A stretch of DNA of 64,000 nt from Romboutsia_C sp015668195. GTDB lineage: Bacteria; Bacillota; Clostridia; Peptostreptococcales; Peptostreptococcaceae. The stretch lies in contig NZ_JADPFC010000008.1 in assembly GCF_015668195.1 (NCBI RefSeq), forward strand, positions 1-64,000, written 5' to 3'. Each line of letters begins with the position of its first letter. Position 1 is the stretch's first letter. This document shows, one piece after another, positions 34,763 to 42,799 of this stretch. The position numbers and the translations under genes are program-made. Under the pieces are notes generated by a model, which saw only the letters and a program-made list of their open reading frames with translations, did not search any database and was not told the DNA's origin.

Positions 34763-35683
34763 TTAAGACATATTTTTTGATTTTTGACAGATTAATCCTT
34801 CCAAATTATCGTATTCACTTACAATTATTTTTTGACTTTCTAGTTTTTCCATTATTTTATCTAGTATTTTTACACCAGCAGTTATAATATCTGCTCTTTT
34901 GGGCTGTAATCCTTTTAATCTTTTTTTATCATTTAGTGTCATATTCTTTAAACTTTGTAGAACTATATCTATATCTTTTTTGCATACTTCACTATTATGT
35001 ATTTTTTCCATAGAATATACTTCTAATTCCTGGTTCATCGCTGATAAAGATGTTATGGTTCCACCTATACCTACAAGACAACTTATATTGCAACTTTTTA
35101 TATACTCTAATGTGTCTTTTAATGTATTTTCTATAAACTCTTCCATATCTTCAAATTCTTTATTATCTATTGGATCCTTTTTTAAGAATTTCTCTGTCAT
35201 CCTTAAAGCTCCTACATTCTCACTTTTAGCAAAACTTATTCCTTCTCGGTTTCCAATTATAAACTCTGTTGATCCTCCACCAATATCTATTACTAATATA
35301 TTATCTTTTTCATTTAGACCTTCTAATGCACCCTTAAATCCTAAATTTGACTCTTCTACTCCACTTATTATTTCTATCTCTATGCCTGTTTTTTCTTTAG
35401 CTAAGTCTATAAATTCATTTTTATTCTTGCTGTCTCTTAATGCAGAAGTTCCCATTGCATATATTTTTTCACAGCCTTCTTCTTTACATATATCAGAGAA
35501 TGTTGCTAGTGCTTTTATATTTCTATCTATAGCTTCTTTGTTTATATATCCTTCTTTATCTACACCTTGTCCTATTCGTGTAGTATTTATAAACTTTTTC
35601 CTATTTTCTATCTTACCATTTATATAATCGGCCACTAAAAGTCTCATTGAGTTTGTTCCAATATCAATTGCTCCTATTTTCAT
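34763..35683 (-). CDS. ppx: exopolyphosphatase / pppGpp phosphohydrolase family
   Basis: 306 residues of the Ppx/GppA actin-fold family: AIDIGTNSMRLLVAD (phosphate-1 loop) and NILVIDIGGGSTEFI (phosphate-2 loop), without the C-terminal HD domain of long Ppx. It may degrade polyphosphate or convert pppGpp to ppGpp; the two cannot be told apart by sequence here. Located between divIC and spoIIE, as in other Peptostreptococcaceae. Confidence 0.9.
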   Translation of the reverse strand: MKIGAIDIGTNSMRLLVADYINGKIENRKKFINTTRIGQGVDKEGYINKEAIDRNIKALATFSDICKEEGCEKIYAMGTSALRDSKNKNEFIDLAKEKTGIEIEIISGVEESNLGFKGALEGLNEKDNILVIDIGGGSTEFIIGNREGISFAKSENVGALRMTEKFLKKDPIDNKEFEDMEEFIENTLKDTLEYIKSCNISCLVGIGGTITSLSAMNQELEVYSMEKIHNSEVCKKDIDIVLQSLKNMTLNDKKRLKGLQPKRADIITAGVKILDKIMEKLESQKIIVSEYDNLEGLICQKSKNMS

Positions 35684-35798
35684 TAGTATATCTCCTTTGT
35701 CTTTTTTATTTAGTAATAAAGTTCAACTGATTTTTTAACTATATATGTTAATTATCTCATATTATATGCATTCACATAACTTAAATATTTTTCACCTA

Positions 35799-35826
35799 AA
35801 AAGAAGGTAACTTAGTTACCTTCTTT
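35799..35826 (-). terminator. terminator overlapping the divIC stop
   Basis: AAAAGAAGGTAAC pairs with GTTACCTTCTTTT. The divIC TAA lies in the loop and a T-run follows on the minus strand. It ends the yabP-yabQ-divIC transcript. Confidence 0.9.
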
Positions 35827-36096
35827 TATATCAATATATATGATTTCCCCTGGCTTAACCATATTTAAGCGTTCCCTAGCCATAGACTCTAAGTCGTTAT
35901 TACTCTTTACTTTTTCAGCCTCTTTTATTTCTAACTTGGTCTCTTTTATTTGTTCATTAAGGCTATAAATTTCTTCTTTATATTCCTTATACTTTTTTAG
36001 TTGAAATATAAATCCACTCATCATGCCTACTATTATGACCCCTAAAAATAATGTTAATACTATAAATTGGCTCGAAAATTTTTTCCTTAAGTTCAT
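35812..36096 (-). CDS. divIC: cell-division protein DivIC/FtsB-like
   Basis: Septum initiation protein, 94 residues: a short cytoplasmic basic start, one membrane helix (about 12-30), and an extracellular leucine-zipper-like coiled coil (33-65), then the conserved ARERLNMVKPGE element. It lies 6 nt after yabQ, in the conserved order yabP-yabQ-divIC. Confidence 0.92.
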   Translation of the reverse strand: MNLRKKFSSQFIVLTLFLGVIIVGMMSGFIFQLKKYKEYKEEIYSLNEQIKETKLEIKEAEKVKSNNDLESMARERLNMVKPGEIIYIDIKEGN

Positions 36097-36102
36097 ATTG
36101 AC

Positions 36103-36597
36103 CTACACCTTTTTTCTTATTTTTATCTTACCTAATGTTTTTCTCTTTACTCCCCTATTTATAAGTACAATCATATTAGGTATATAAAATATCATATCAA
36201 ATAAAAAGTGTAGTGTGTATATCATAACGTAATACAAATTCTTCAAAATACTGACTATGTACTTTATAGTATTTTTGATTAAAGTTGTTAAAATATATAA
36301 TATCTTATTCATTATTGTTAAAACAAATTTACTTATGGTGTTGTAATATAAAATAAAACCAAGAAATAAAGCTACAAAATGATAATATCTAAGTTCAAAA
36401 GATTCTATTGCATTTACGGTTATAAAAACTGTTATTGTAGTTAAAATCCAAAATAATGCATCAAAAACTAAAGAGCAATATTTTATAAATTTAAAATTTG
36501 ATTTTATGACTTTATAAATATCAAATAACATGCCTACAACTATCCCACCGTAAATAGTTGCAAAAAAATAACTAGCATCTTGAGTAAACGGAGTCAT
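36103..36597 (-). CDS. yabQ: spore cortex biosynthesis protein YabQ
   Basis: A membrane protein of 164 residues with four predicted helices and a basic C-terminus (RGVKRKTLGKIKIRKKV). YabQ is needed for cortex formation and localises to the outer forespore membrane with YabP in B. subtilis. Its ATG directly follows the yabP stop, so the two are translationally linked. Confidence 0.9.
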   Translation of the reverse strand: MTPFTQDASYFFATIYGGIVVGMLFDIYKVIKSNFKFIKYCSLVFDALFWILTTITVFITVNAIESFELRYYHFVALFLGFILYYNTISKFVLTIMNKILYILTTLIKNTIKYIVSILKNLYYVMIYTLHFLFDMIFYIPNMIVLINRGVKRKTLGKIKIRKKV

Positions 36598-36852
36598 CTA
36601 CTTAAACACCTTCTTAAAGAAGCTTTCTTGTGTCTTTCTTTCCTTAGAGTAAATTATAGCATTTATAGTTCCATCTATATTTATAACTTTCTCGTCTATG
36701 CTCAGTTTACTCATATCTAGGTTTTCACCTTCTATTACCATTTGACCTGCACTTGTTTTAACTTCTACCTTTTTATCACTAAAGGAGTAGATGTGCTCTA
36801 CACCAGAAACAATTAAATTGCTCCTATCCTTTAAGGTTATATTATGTTCCAT
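36598..36852 (-). CDS. yabP: sporulation protein YabP
   Basis: 84 residues from ATG 36852, five nt after GGGGGG. The YabP fold is recognised by HNITLKDRSNLIVSGVEHIYSF-type strands (short beta protein, no membrane segment). YabP is a mother-cell protein acting with YabQ in cortex synthesis. An upstream in-frame ATG (36876) has no ribosome site. First gene of yabP-yabQ-divIC; probably sigma-E controlled by analogy, but I could not identify the promoter. Confidence 0.92.
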   Translation of the reverse strand: MEHNITLKDRSNLIVSGVEHIYSFSDKKVEVKTSAGQMVIEGENLDMSKLSIDEKVINIDGTINAIIYSKERKTQESFFKKVFK

Positions 36853-36913
36853 AGTATCCCCCCAGTAAATTTTCAATTAATACTACTATAAATATACTGA
36901 GGATATCCTATTT

Positions 36914-37156
36914 TTATTCTACTATTTCATACATTTCTTTTGCATCATTTTTTAATACATGCTCTCTTATTTCACTTATCTTTACCTTCATAACTTTTTC
37001 TCCAAAAGTTATTTCTAATAAATCTCCTACATTAACTTCTGATGAAGATTTTGCAACTTTCCCATTTATAGTAACTATCCCCTTATCACAAGCCTCTTTA
37101 GCTACCGTTCTTCTCTTTATTATTCTAGACACTTTTAAAAATTTATCTAATCTCAT
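36914..37156 (-). CDS. rqcP: S4-domain RNA-binding protein RqcP (YabO)
   Basis: 80 residues, nearly all one S4 RNA-binding domain (MRLDKFLKVSRIIKRRTVAKEA). The B. subtilis counterpart is a ribosome quality-control factor that works with RqcH during alanine tailing of stalled chains. Position between hup/mazG and yabP matches yabO. No C-terminal extension. Confidence 0.9.
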   Translation of the reverse strand: MRLDKFLKVSRIIKRRTVAKEACDKGIVTINGKVAKSSSEVNVGDLLEITFGEKVMKVKISEIREHVLKNDAKEMYEIVE

Positions 37157-37208
37157 TATCTAAATTCACTTCCTTAAAAAATAAAATTATGTTTATACAA
37201 GTATATAG

Positions 37209-37239
37209 AAAAAGTGTGGTATAAAATTCCACACTTTTT
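37209..37239 (-). terminator. terminator after hup
   Basis: AAAAAGTGTGG pairs with CCACACTTTTT, 11 nt past the hup stop, with a U-run on the minus strand. Confidence 0.9.
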
Positions 37240-37249
37240 AATTTAATAA

Positions 37250-37528
37250 TTATCCATTTATTATATCTTTAAGACCTTTTCCAGCTTTGAATACTGGAGC
37301 TTTAGAAGCTGGTATTTCTATAACTTCTTCTGGGTTTCTTGGGTTTCTTCCTTGTCTAGCAGCTCTCTCTCTAGTTTCGAATGTTCCAAATCCTACTAAT
37401 TGAACTTTTTCTCCACCTACTAATGCTTCTTCTACTGACTTCATAAAAGCATTTAATGCTGCTTCTGCTTCCTTCTTAGTTAATTCACTCTTTTCTGCCA
37501 TTTTTGCAACTAATTCAGCTTTATTCAC
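37250..37528 (-). CDS. hup: HU-type DNA-binding protein
   Basis: Histone-like nucleoid protein, 92 residues. The dimer core (MNKAELVAKMAEKSELTKKE) and the DNA-binding arm with GRNPRNPEEVIEIPA are typical. Strong RBS (GGAGGTAAG). It sits between mazG and rqcP with its own terminator, so it can be expressed separately at high level. Confidence 0.97.
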   Translation of the reverse strand: MNKAELVAKMAEKSELTKKEAEAALNAFMKSVEEALVGGEKVQLVGFGTFETRERAARQGRNPRNPEEVIEIPASKAPVFKAGKGLKDIING

Positions 37529-37599
37529 GATACTTACCTCCTAAAAAATTTATATAATAATAGAATTCTTATTTTTAAATTCTAGTTTTTAGCTAAAAA

Positions 37600-39054
37600 T
37601 TATAACTTATTAGCTTTTGCTTCATTCCAAAGATTGTCCATTTCTTCAAGACTCATATCTTCTAATCTTTTGTTTAATTTTCTTGAGCCTTCCTCAACAA
37701 ATTCAAATCTATTTATGAATTTTTGACTTGTAAGGTTTAATGCTTCTTCTGGATTTATACCTAAAAATCTGGATAAATTTACTATTGAAAATAATAAATC
37801 TCCTAGTTCTTCCTTTATGTATTTTATATTTCCTTGTTTGTGTTCGTCAAGTAATTCTTTGTATTCTTCCTCAACTTTTTTTAATACATCATCAATATTG
37901 TCCCAGTCAAATCCTACTAAAGATGCTTTATATTGTATTTTTTCAGCCTTTGTAAGTGCAGGTAAATATTTAGGTATTCTTTTTAATCCTTCTGTTACGG
38001 TGTCTTCACCTTTTTCTTCTTTTTTTAACTCTTCCCATGTTTTATCAAATGTATTCATATCAATTTCTTCATTTTTGAAAACATGAGGATGTCTATGTAT
38101 AAGTTTTTTGCATATACCAGCTACAACTTCTTTTAAATCAAATAATCCTTCTTCTTGTCCTATTTGGCAGTGGAATATAACTTGTAAAAGGATATCTCCT
38201 AGCTCTTCTATCATTTCATCTATATCATCATTATCTATAGCTTGACAAAGCTCATACGCCTCTTCTATGACATATTTTTTTAATGATTCATGAGTCTGCT
38301 TTTTATCCCAATCGCAACCACCTGGCCCTCTTAAAGTATCCATTATTTGATATAAGTCATTTACTGTATTATACACTTTTTTAGAGCTTTTTGGTATATA
38401 TAAACTCGTTAAATAATCAAATTTATTTTCCATTCTATCTAGCTCGAATAAAGGTACATATTTCTTACTTTCTAGATTTTTGACACCTGCACCACTTACT
38501 ATACATACTTCTTGATCATAATCATAATACTCCATTAATTGTAGCTTAATATTTGAGGCTATAAAGCTATCATATATTTGAGTTATTATCATTGCAGTAT
38601 TTGTATCTATATAAGAATTTTGTATTTCAAATGCATCTATCAACTTAAATCCATCTGCAGGGTCTACTGCTAAGTAGTTAAACATAGCGTCTACAAAACT
38701 CATAGATGCAATTGTTTCTACTTCTATGCCTTTTTCTCTTGCCATAGATTCTATTATACCCACAGACTTTTCTGCAACCCTTGGATGCCCTGGGACAGCA
38801 TATACTAAATCTCCTTCTTTAGATGTTTCTATTATAAATTCTGAAATCTTTGTATATACGTCTTCAAAGTTTTCTTCTTTTTCATAAAAATAATCTAGAG
38901 AAGTATATTTTATAGATTCTTTTAGCTTGTCCACTGTTGGATGTTTCTCTGTTCTTAAGAATATCTTTTGAGCTGACTGTAAGACTTCTAATGCTCCCTG
39001 ACTAATTAAAGAATAATCTCCTGGGCCAAGTCCTACAATACTTATCTTACCCAT
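37600..39054 (-). CDS. mazG: YabN: tetrapyrrole methylase-like plus MazG pyrophosphohydrolase
   Basis: A two-domain fusion of 484 residues. Residues 1-220 form a SAM-dependent methylase-like domain (ISIVGLGPGDYSLIS, VYAVPGHPRVAEKS). Residues 245-484 hold two MazG modules with the EExxE...ExxD metal motif (EEAYELCQAI ... EELGDILLQVIFH, and EEEYKELLDE ... EELGDLLFSIVNL). MazG hydrolyses NTPs to NMPs, removing aberrant nucleotides. The fusion and its place after yabM match B. subtilis YabN. The methylase substrate is unknown. Confidence 0.94.
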   Translation of the reverse strand: MGKISIVGLGPGDYSLISQGALEVLQSAQKIFLRTEKHPTVDKLKESIKYTSLDYFYEKEENFEDVYTKISEFIIETSKEGDLVYAVPGHPRVAEKSVGIIESMAREKGIEVETIASMSFVDAMFNYLAVDPADGFKLIDAFEIQNSYIDTNTAMIITQIYDSFIASNIKLQLMEYYDYDQEVCIVSGAGVKNLESKKYVPLFELDRMENKFDYLTSLYIPKSSKKVYNTVNDLYQIMDTLRGPGGCDWDKKQTHESLKKYVIEEAYELCQAIDNDDIDEMIEELGDILLQVIFHCQIGQEEGLFDLKEVVAGICKKLIHRHPHVFKNEEIDMNTFDKTWEELKKEEKGEDTVTEGLKRIPKYLPALTKAEKIQYKASLVGFDWDNIDDVLKKVEEEYKELLDEHKQGNIKYIKEELGDLLFSIVNLSRFLGINPEEALNLTSQKFINRFEFVEEGSRKLNKRLEDMSLEEMDNLWNEAKANKL

Positions 39055-39110
39055 AATACCACTCCTCTTAATTTATTTCAATTATTAGTTATCTTATAAA
39101 GATATACTAA

Positions 39111-39141
39111 CAAATTCATAAATATTATGTTCATGAATTTG
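39111..39141. terminator. hairpin between mazG and yabM (first)
   Basis: CAAATTCAT pairs with ATGAATTTG. A T-run follows on the plus strand, so its orientation fits plus-strand transcription better than the minus-strand genes around it. Confidence 0.4.
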
Positions 39142-39162
39142 CCTTTTTATTTAATTTTAAGG

Positions 39163-39200
39163 AAATTATGCCTAATACTAATAAGAATTAGGCATAATTT
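39163..39200. terminator. hairpin between mazG and yabM (second)
   Basis: AAATTATGCCTAAT pairs with ATTAGGCATAATTT around a 10-nt loop. It probably terminates the yabM transcript on the minus strand, although the longer T-run is on the plus strand. Confidence 0.6.
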
Positions 39201-39263
39201 TTTAACTATATTTAACAACAACTATAATTATTTTAGCATAATATGTACTATAGTAGTGTGTTT

Positions 39264-40877
39264 CTATTTCATAAGTTTAAATTTTTTAAGTATTCTATAA
39301 AGTTTATCACCTTTTGGAATAGTTAATAATTCATCTTTCTTAATTCCACCTATGAATATAAGTACTAATCCATAAATAACAGCACCTATACATATTGAGA
39401 TTGCTGTAGATAATGTATTGCCTAATATTCCAAATAAGAATCCATAGCTTAGCTTAACAACTATAAACATACTTATAACTGTTATTAATGGCTTTATAAT
39501 AAATTCTGTTGGTGAGAATCTTACTTTCATCACGTTTCTTATGTAAATAATTTCGATTAGTGCTGCTACTAGATATGCAGTAACTGTACCTAAAGCTGAA
39601 CCTAATACATTTATTTCATATATACCTGTTAATGTATAACTTATTACTACCTTAAATAGCATACCCATTAATAAAGCTATTACAGGTACCATTGGTTTAC
39701 CCATACCTTGAAGTATACCATTCATTGTTTGTATTAATCCTAAGAATACCACACATGGTGTAAGTACTAATAATATAGTTCCTACGTATGCTGGCTCTTT
39801 AGGATATAATAAATGCATTATCGGACCTGCTAATGATGCCATACCAAATGCCGCTGGTAAAACTATTAGTAAAGTTACTTTTATAGCTGTCTTTGTATCT
39901 TTTCTTGCCTTAATTTTGTTGTTAATAGCATATGATTCTGATATAGATGGAACTAAACTCATACTCATAGATATTGTAACAACTGATGGTAAGTTAATTA
40001 TAGACATAGCTAATCCTGTTAATTGCCCAAATAAAGCTAATGCTTGATTAGGAGTATATCCTGCCTCTGTAAGTCTTCTAATAACTATTACGCTATCTAT
40101 CATGTTTACTAAAGGCATAACAGATGCACCTATTGTTATAGGTATAGCTACTACCAGAAGATTTTTTATTATCTTAGATACTGCTTCATCTTTGAAATGA
40201 GCACTAGCTTCTTTCTCATATTTACGTTGTTTTCTTTGTCCTAAATAAACTAGTATTAAATAACCTATAGATGCTAGTGAACCTATTGTAGCTCCCATTA
40301 TAGCCCCTGCAGCTCCTAGCTTTGATCCAAAGTTTTCCATTAAGTAATAAGCTAATCCTATTCCTAATACAACTCTAAATAATTGTTCAAGGATTTGAGA
40401 TATAGCTATCTTTGTCATTTCTCTTTTCCCTTGGAAATATCCTCTATAAGATGACATCATTGGTACGAATAAAAGCGCTGGTGATATAGCCATCATAGCG
40501 TAGTATGCACCTGGATTTTCCATTATGTCATTTACTATGTAATCTGCTCCGAAGAAGAATATACAGAATGCCACTAAACCAGTTATAAATAAAACTGTAT
40601 AGGACACTTTAAAAATTTTATGAGCACCCTTATGGTCTCCAATCGCGTTCTTTTCTGAAACTAACTTTGCAAGTGCAGTTGGAAATCCTGCTGTTGCTAG
40701 TGTTAAAAATAAAGTATATACAGGATATACAGCTTGGTAATATCCCATCCCCTCTGCCCCAATGAAGTTACCAAGAGGTATTCTGAAGAATGCCCCCATT
40801 ATTTTTACAATTATACCTGCTAATCCAAGTATAAGGGCACCTTTTAAGAACGAGTCTTTGTTCTTGTTATTATTCAT
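39264..40877 (-). CDS. yabM: MATE/MurJ-fold flippase (YabM/SpoVB family)
   Basis: A polytopic protein of 537 residues with about 14 membrane helices. It opens with KGALILGLAGIIVKIMGAFFR and has the GNFIGAEGMGYYQAVYP loop typical of the polysaccharide-export/SpoVB branch. These proteins flip lipid-linked glycans, in SpoVB's case for the spore cortex. ATG 40877 follows GGAGG. Ten codons upstream are open but unsupported. It lies between spoVT and mazG exactly as yabM does in B. subtilis. Confidence 0.9.
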   Translation of the reverse strand: MNNNKNKDSFLKGALILGLAGIIVKIMGAFFRIPLGNFIGAEGMGYYQAVYPVYTLFLTLATAGFPTALAKLVSEKNAIGDHKGAHKIFKVSYTVLFITGLVAFCIFFFGADYIVNDIMENPGAYYAMMAISPALLFVPMMSSYRGYFQGKREMTKIAISQILEQLFRVVLGIGLAYYLMENFGSKLGAAGAIMGATIGSLASIGYLILVYLGQRKQRKYEKEASAHFKDEAVSKIIKNLLVVAIPITIGASVMPLVNMIDSVIVIRRLTEAGYTPNQALALFGQLTGLAMSIINLPSVVTISMSMSLVPSISESYAINNKIKARKDTKTAIKVTLLIVLPAAFGMASLAGPIMHLLYPKEPAYVGTILLVLTPCVVFLGLIQTMNGILQGMGKPMVPVIALLMGMLFKVVISYTLTGIYEINVLGSALGTVTAYLVAALIEIIYIRNVMKVRFSPTEFIIKPLITVISMFIVVKLSYGFLFGILGNTLSTAISICIGAVIYGLVLIFIGGIKKDELLTIPKGDKLYRILKKFKLMK

Positions 40878-41097
40878 AACACGACCTCCATATTTTTTGT
40901 ATAACAAACTTTAATATATCATATATTCAATAGTATGTTCAATATATTACTATAACTTTAAATAATTAGCTTTATTCATGTCCTAAACGATTTTGTATCT
41001 TAATCAAAATCACTTTTTTGCATATGTAAATCAATTGATATTACTTAAACTTATAGCTCCCTGCAATTAAAAAATATAGTTTAATATTCTCTATAAA

Positions 41098-41123
41098 AAA
41101 GACCCAAATTTATTTGGGTCTTT
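41098..41123 (-). terminator. terminator after spoVT
   Basis: AAAGACCCAAAT pairs with ATTTGGGTCTTT with a U-run on the minus strand, 14 nt past the spoVT stop. Confidence 0.92.
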
Positions 41124-41136
41124 GACTTTATATCTG

Positions 41137-41676
41137 TTACTGAACTTGCTTTCCTAAGAAATTTGCTGCTATTTTTAATATTTTTTCTTCGGCTTCTGAC
41201 ATATCATCTGATTCTTTTGATACTAGTGCTATTGATCCTATACAGTCTCCTGATGAGCTTATTATAGGTATTATAATTTGTTTTTTATAATCCATGCTGT
41301 CATCTTTATGTAAAGGTATCAGCTTAGTATCCTTACTAGTTTTTGTTTCTCTATTTTCTATTAATTGTTCTAATTCATCACTTATACTTTTTTCTTTATA
41401 TTCTTTTTTAGGCAATTTAGAAACAGCTATTATAGAATCTAAGTCTGTAACAACAACACCTAGACCAAGTGTTTCTCCTAAAGTTTCTGTGTATTCTTGA
41501 GAAAACTCATTTAACTCTCCAATTGGTGAGTATTTTTTTAGGATTACCTCTCCATCTTTAGCTGTGAATATTTCTAGAGGATCTCCTTCTCTTATTCTTA
41601 AAGTTTTTCTTATTTCTTTAGGAATAACAACTCTTCCTAAATCATCTATTCTTCTAACAATTCCTGTCGCTCTCAT
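41137..41676 (-). CDS. spoVT: stage V sporulation regulator SpoVT
   Basis: Transcription factor, 179 residues. The N-terminal AbrB-type swapped-hairpin DNA-binding domain (ATGIVRRIDDLGRVVIPKEI, then LRIREGDPLEIFT) is followed by a GAF-like C-terminal domain (about 55-179). In B. subtilis it tunes forespore sigma-G genes; in clostridia it is needed for mature spores. RBS GGAGGGA. Monocistronic, with its own terminator. Confidence 0.96.
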   Translation of the reverse strand: MRATGIVRRIDDLGRVVIPKEIRKTLRIREGDPLEIFTAKDGEVILKKYSPIGELNEFSQEYTETLGETLGLGVVVTDLDSIIAVSKLPKKEYKEKSISDELEQLIENRETKTSKDTKLIPLHKDDSMDYKKQIIIPIISSSGDCIGSIALVSKESDDMSEAEEKILKIAANFLGKQVQ

Positions 41677-41742
41677 GTTTAGTTTATCCCTCCATAAATA
41701 ACTTTAAGCTTATTTTTACCAATGATAAGAAAAATATACAAA

Positions 41743-41771
41743 AAAGACTATGCATAATTTGCATAGCCTTT
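41743..41771 (-). terminator. terminator after prsA
   Basis: AAAGACTATGCA pairs with TGCATAGCCTTT with one wobble, directly past the prsA stop. Confidence 0.85.
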
Positions 41772-41775
41772 ATAT

Positions 41776-42780
41776 TTATATTCTTATTTTGTCTAATACA
41801 TCTTTATTTTTCTCTATTTTTGCTTCTTTTGTAAGTTTAGTTACTTGCTCAGTGAATTTTTCATTAAGTAGTATAGTTTTTATTGAGTCTTTTACATCAT
41901 CATATGGAGTTTGTTCATTTACTTTATCTGTAACTTTTATTATATGGTATCCAAAACTACTCTCTACTATGTCTGATATTTCACCTGGCTTAAGATTAAA
42001 TGCTGCTTTTTCAAATTCAGGAACCATCATTCCTTTGCTAAAGTATCCTAAATCTCCACCTTGTGCTGCCGAACCTGGATCATCAGAATTTTCTTTTGCA
42101 AGTTCTGAGAATTCTTCTCCTGATTTAGCTCTCTTAAGTAGATCTTCTGCTTTTTTCTTAGCTTCTTTTTTCTTTTCATCAGAAAGTGGTTTTCCATTTT
42201 TATCTTGTGTTGAAACTAATATATGTGATGCTTTAACTTCATCCTTGTAATAGTCTTTTTTATGGTCTTCATAGTACTTTTTCATTTCTTCATCAGATAT
42301 TTTAGTATTCTTATCAAAATTTTCTTTGTAATTTTGAACAGCTAAGTCTTGTTCTTGTTGAGTTCTTAGAAATTCATCATTAGCTCCTATTTTTTCCATA
42401 TCTTTCTTATACTCTTTATCTGAATCTATATTTTTCTTTAATTCATTATATTTTTTATCTACTTCTTCTTTAGTAGGTAGTAAATTATCTTTTTTTGCTT
42501 GTTCATATACTACTTCTACATTTATCATTTGGTCTAATATATTTTCTTTAAACTTATCTTTATATTTAACGCCTTTTTCAACTTCTGTATCCCATACATT
42601 TTTTCCATACATAGCCTCTACTGATTGCTTGTATAGAGCTAGAGTTGTTTCGTATTCGCTAACAGTTATCTTTTGGCCATTAACTGTAGCTACTGTACCA
42701 TCACCTTTAGGTGAGTTTGAGCAAGCTGTGACAGATAACCCTACCATCATAGCCACTGCAACTGACATTAGTTTTTTCAT
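41776..42780 (-). CDS. prsA: PrsA-like foldase lipoprotein (parvulin)
   Basis: Extracytoplasmic peptidyl-prolyl isomerase lipoprotein, 334 residues. Signal with lipobox ending at C20 (GLSVTACSNS), a SurA-N-like helical region, and a parvulin domain at about 180-275 (VKASHILVSTQDKNGKPLSD, LGYFSKGMMVPEFEKAAF, SFGYHIIKV). It assists folding of secreted proteins. It follows mfd by 19 nt, so it is probably cotranscribed with pth-mfd. Confidence 0.94.
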   Translation of the reverse strand: MKKLMSVAVAMMVGLSVTACSNSPKGDGTVATVNGQKITVSEYETTLALYKQSVEAMYGKNVWDTEVEKGVKYKDKFKENILDQMINVEVVYEQAKKDNLLPTKEEVDKKYNELKKNIDSDKEYKKDMEKIGANDEFLRTQQEQDLAVQNYKENFDKNTKISDEEMKKYYEDHKKDYYKDEVKASHILVSTQDKNGKPLSDEKKKEAKKKAEDLLKRAKSGEEFSELAKENSDDPGSAAQGGDLGYFSKGMMVPEFEKAAFNLKPGEISDIVESSFGYHIIKVTDKVNEQTPYDDVKDSIKTILLNEKFTEQVTKLTKEAKIEKNKDVLDKIRI

Positions 42781-42799
42781 TTGAACACCTCATTTAATT

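Noticed and set aside
34899..35627. Plus-strand frame of 242 codons
   Set aside because: Lies opposite ppx; the composition (Ser, Ile, Phe, Leu rich) is that of an antisense shadow.
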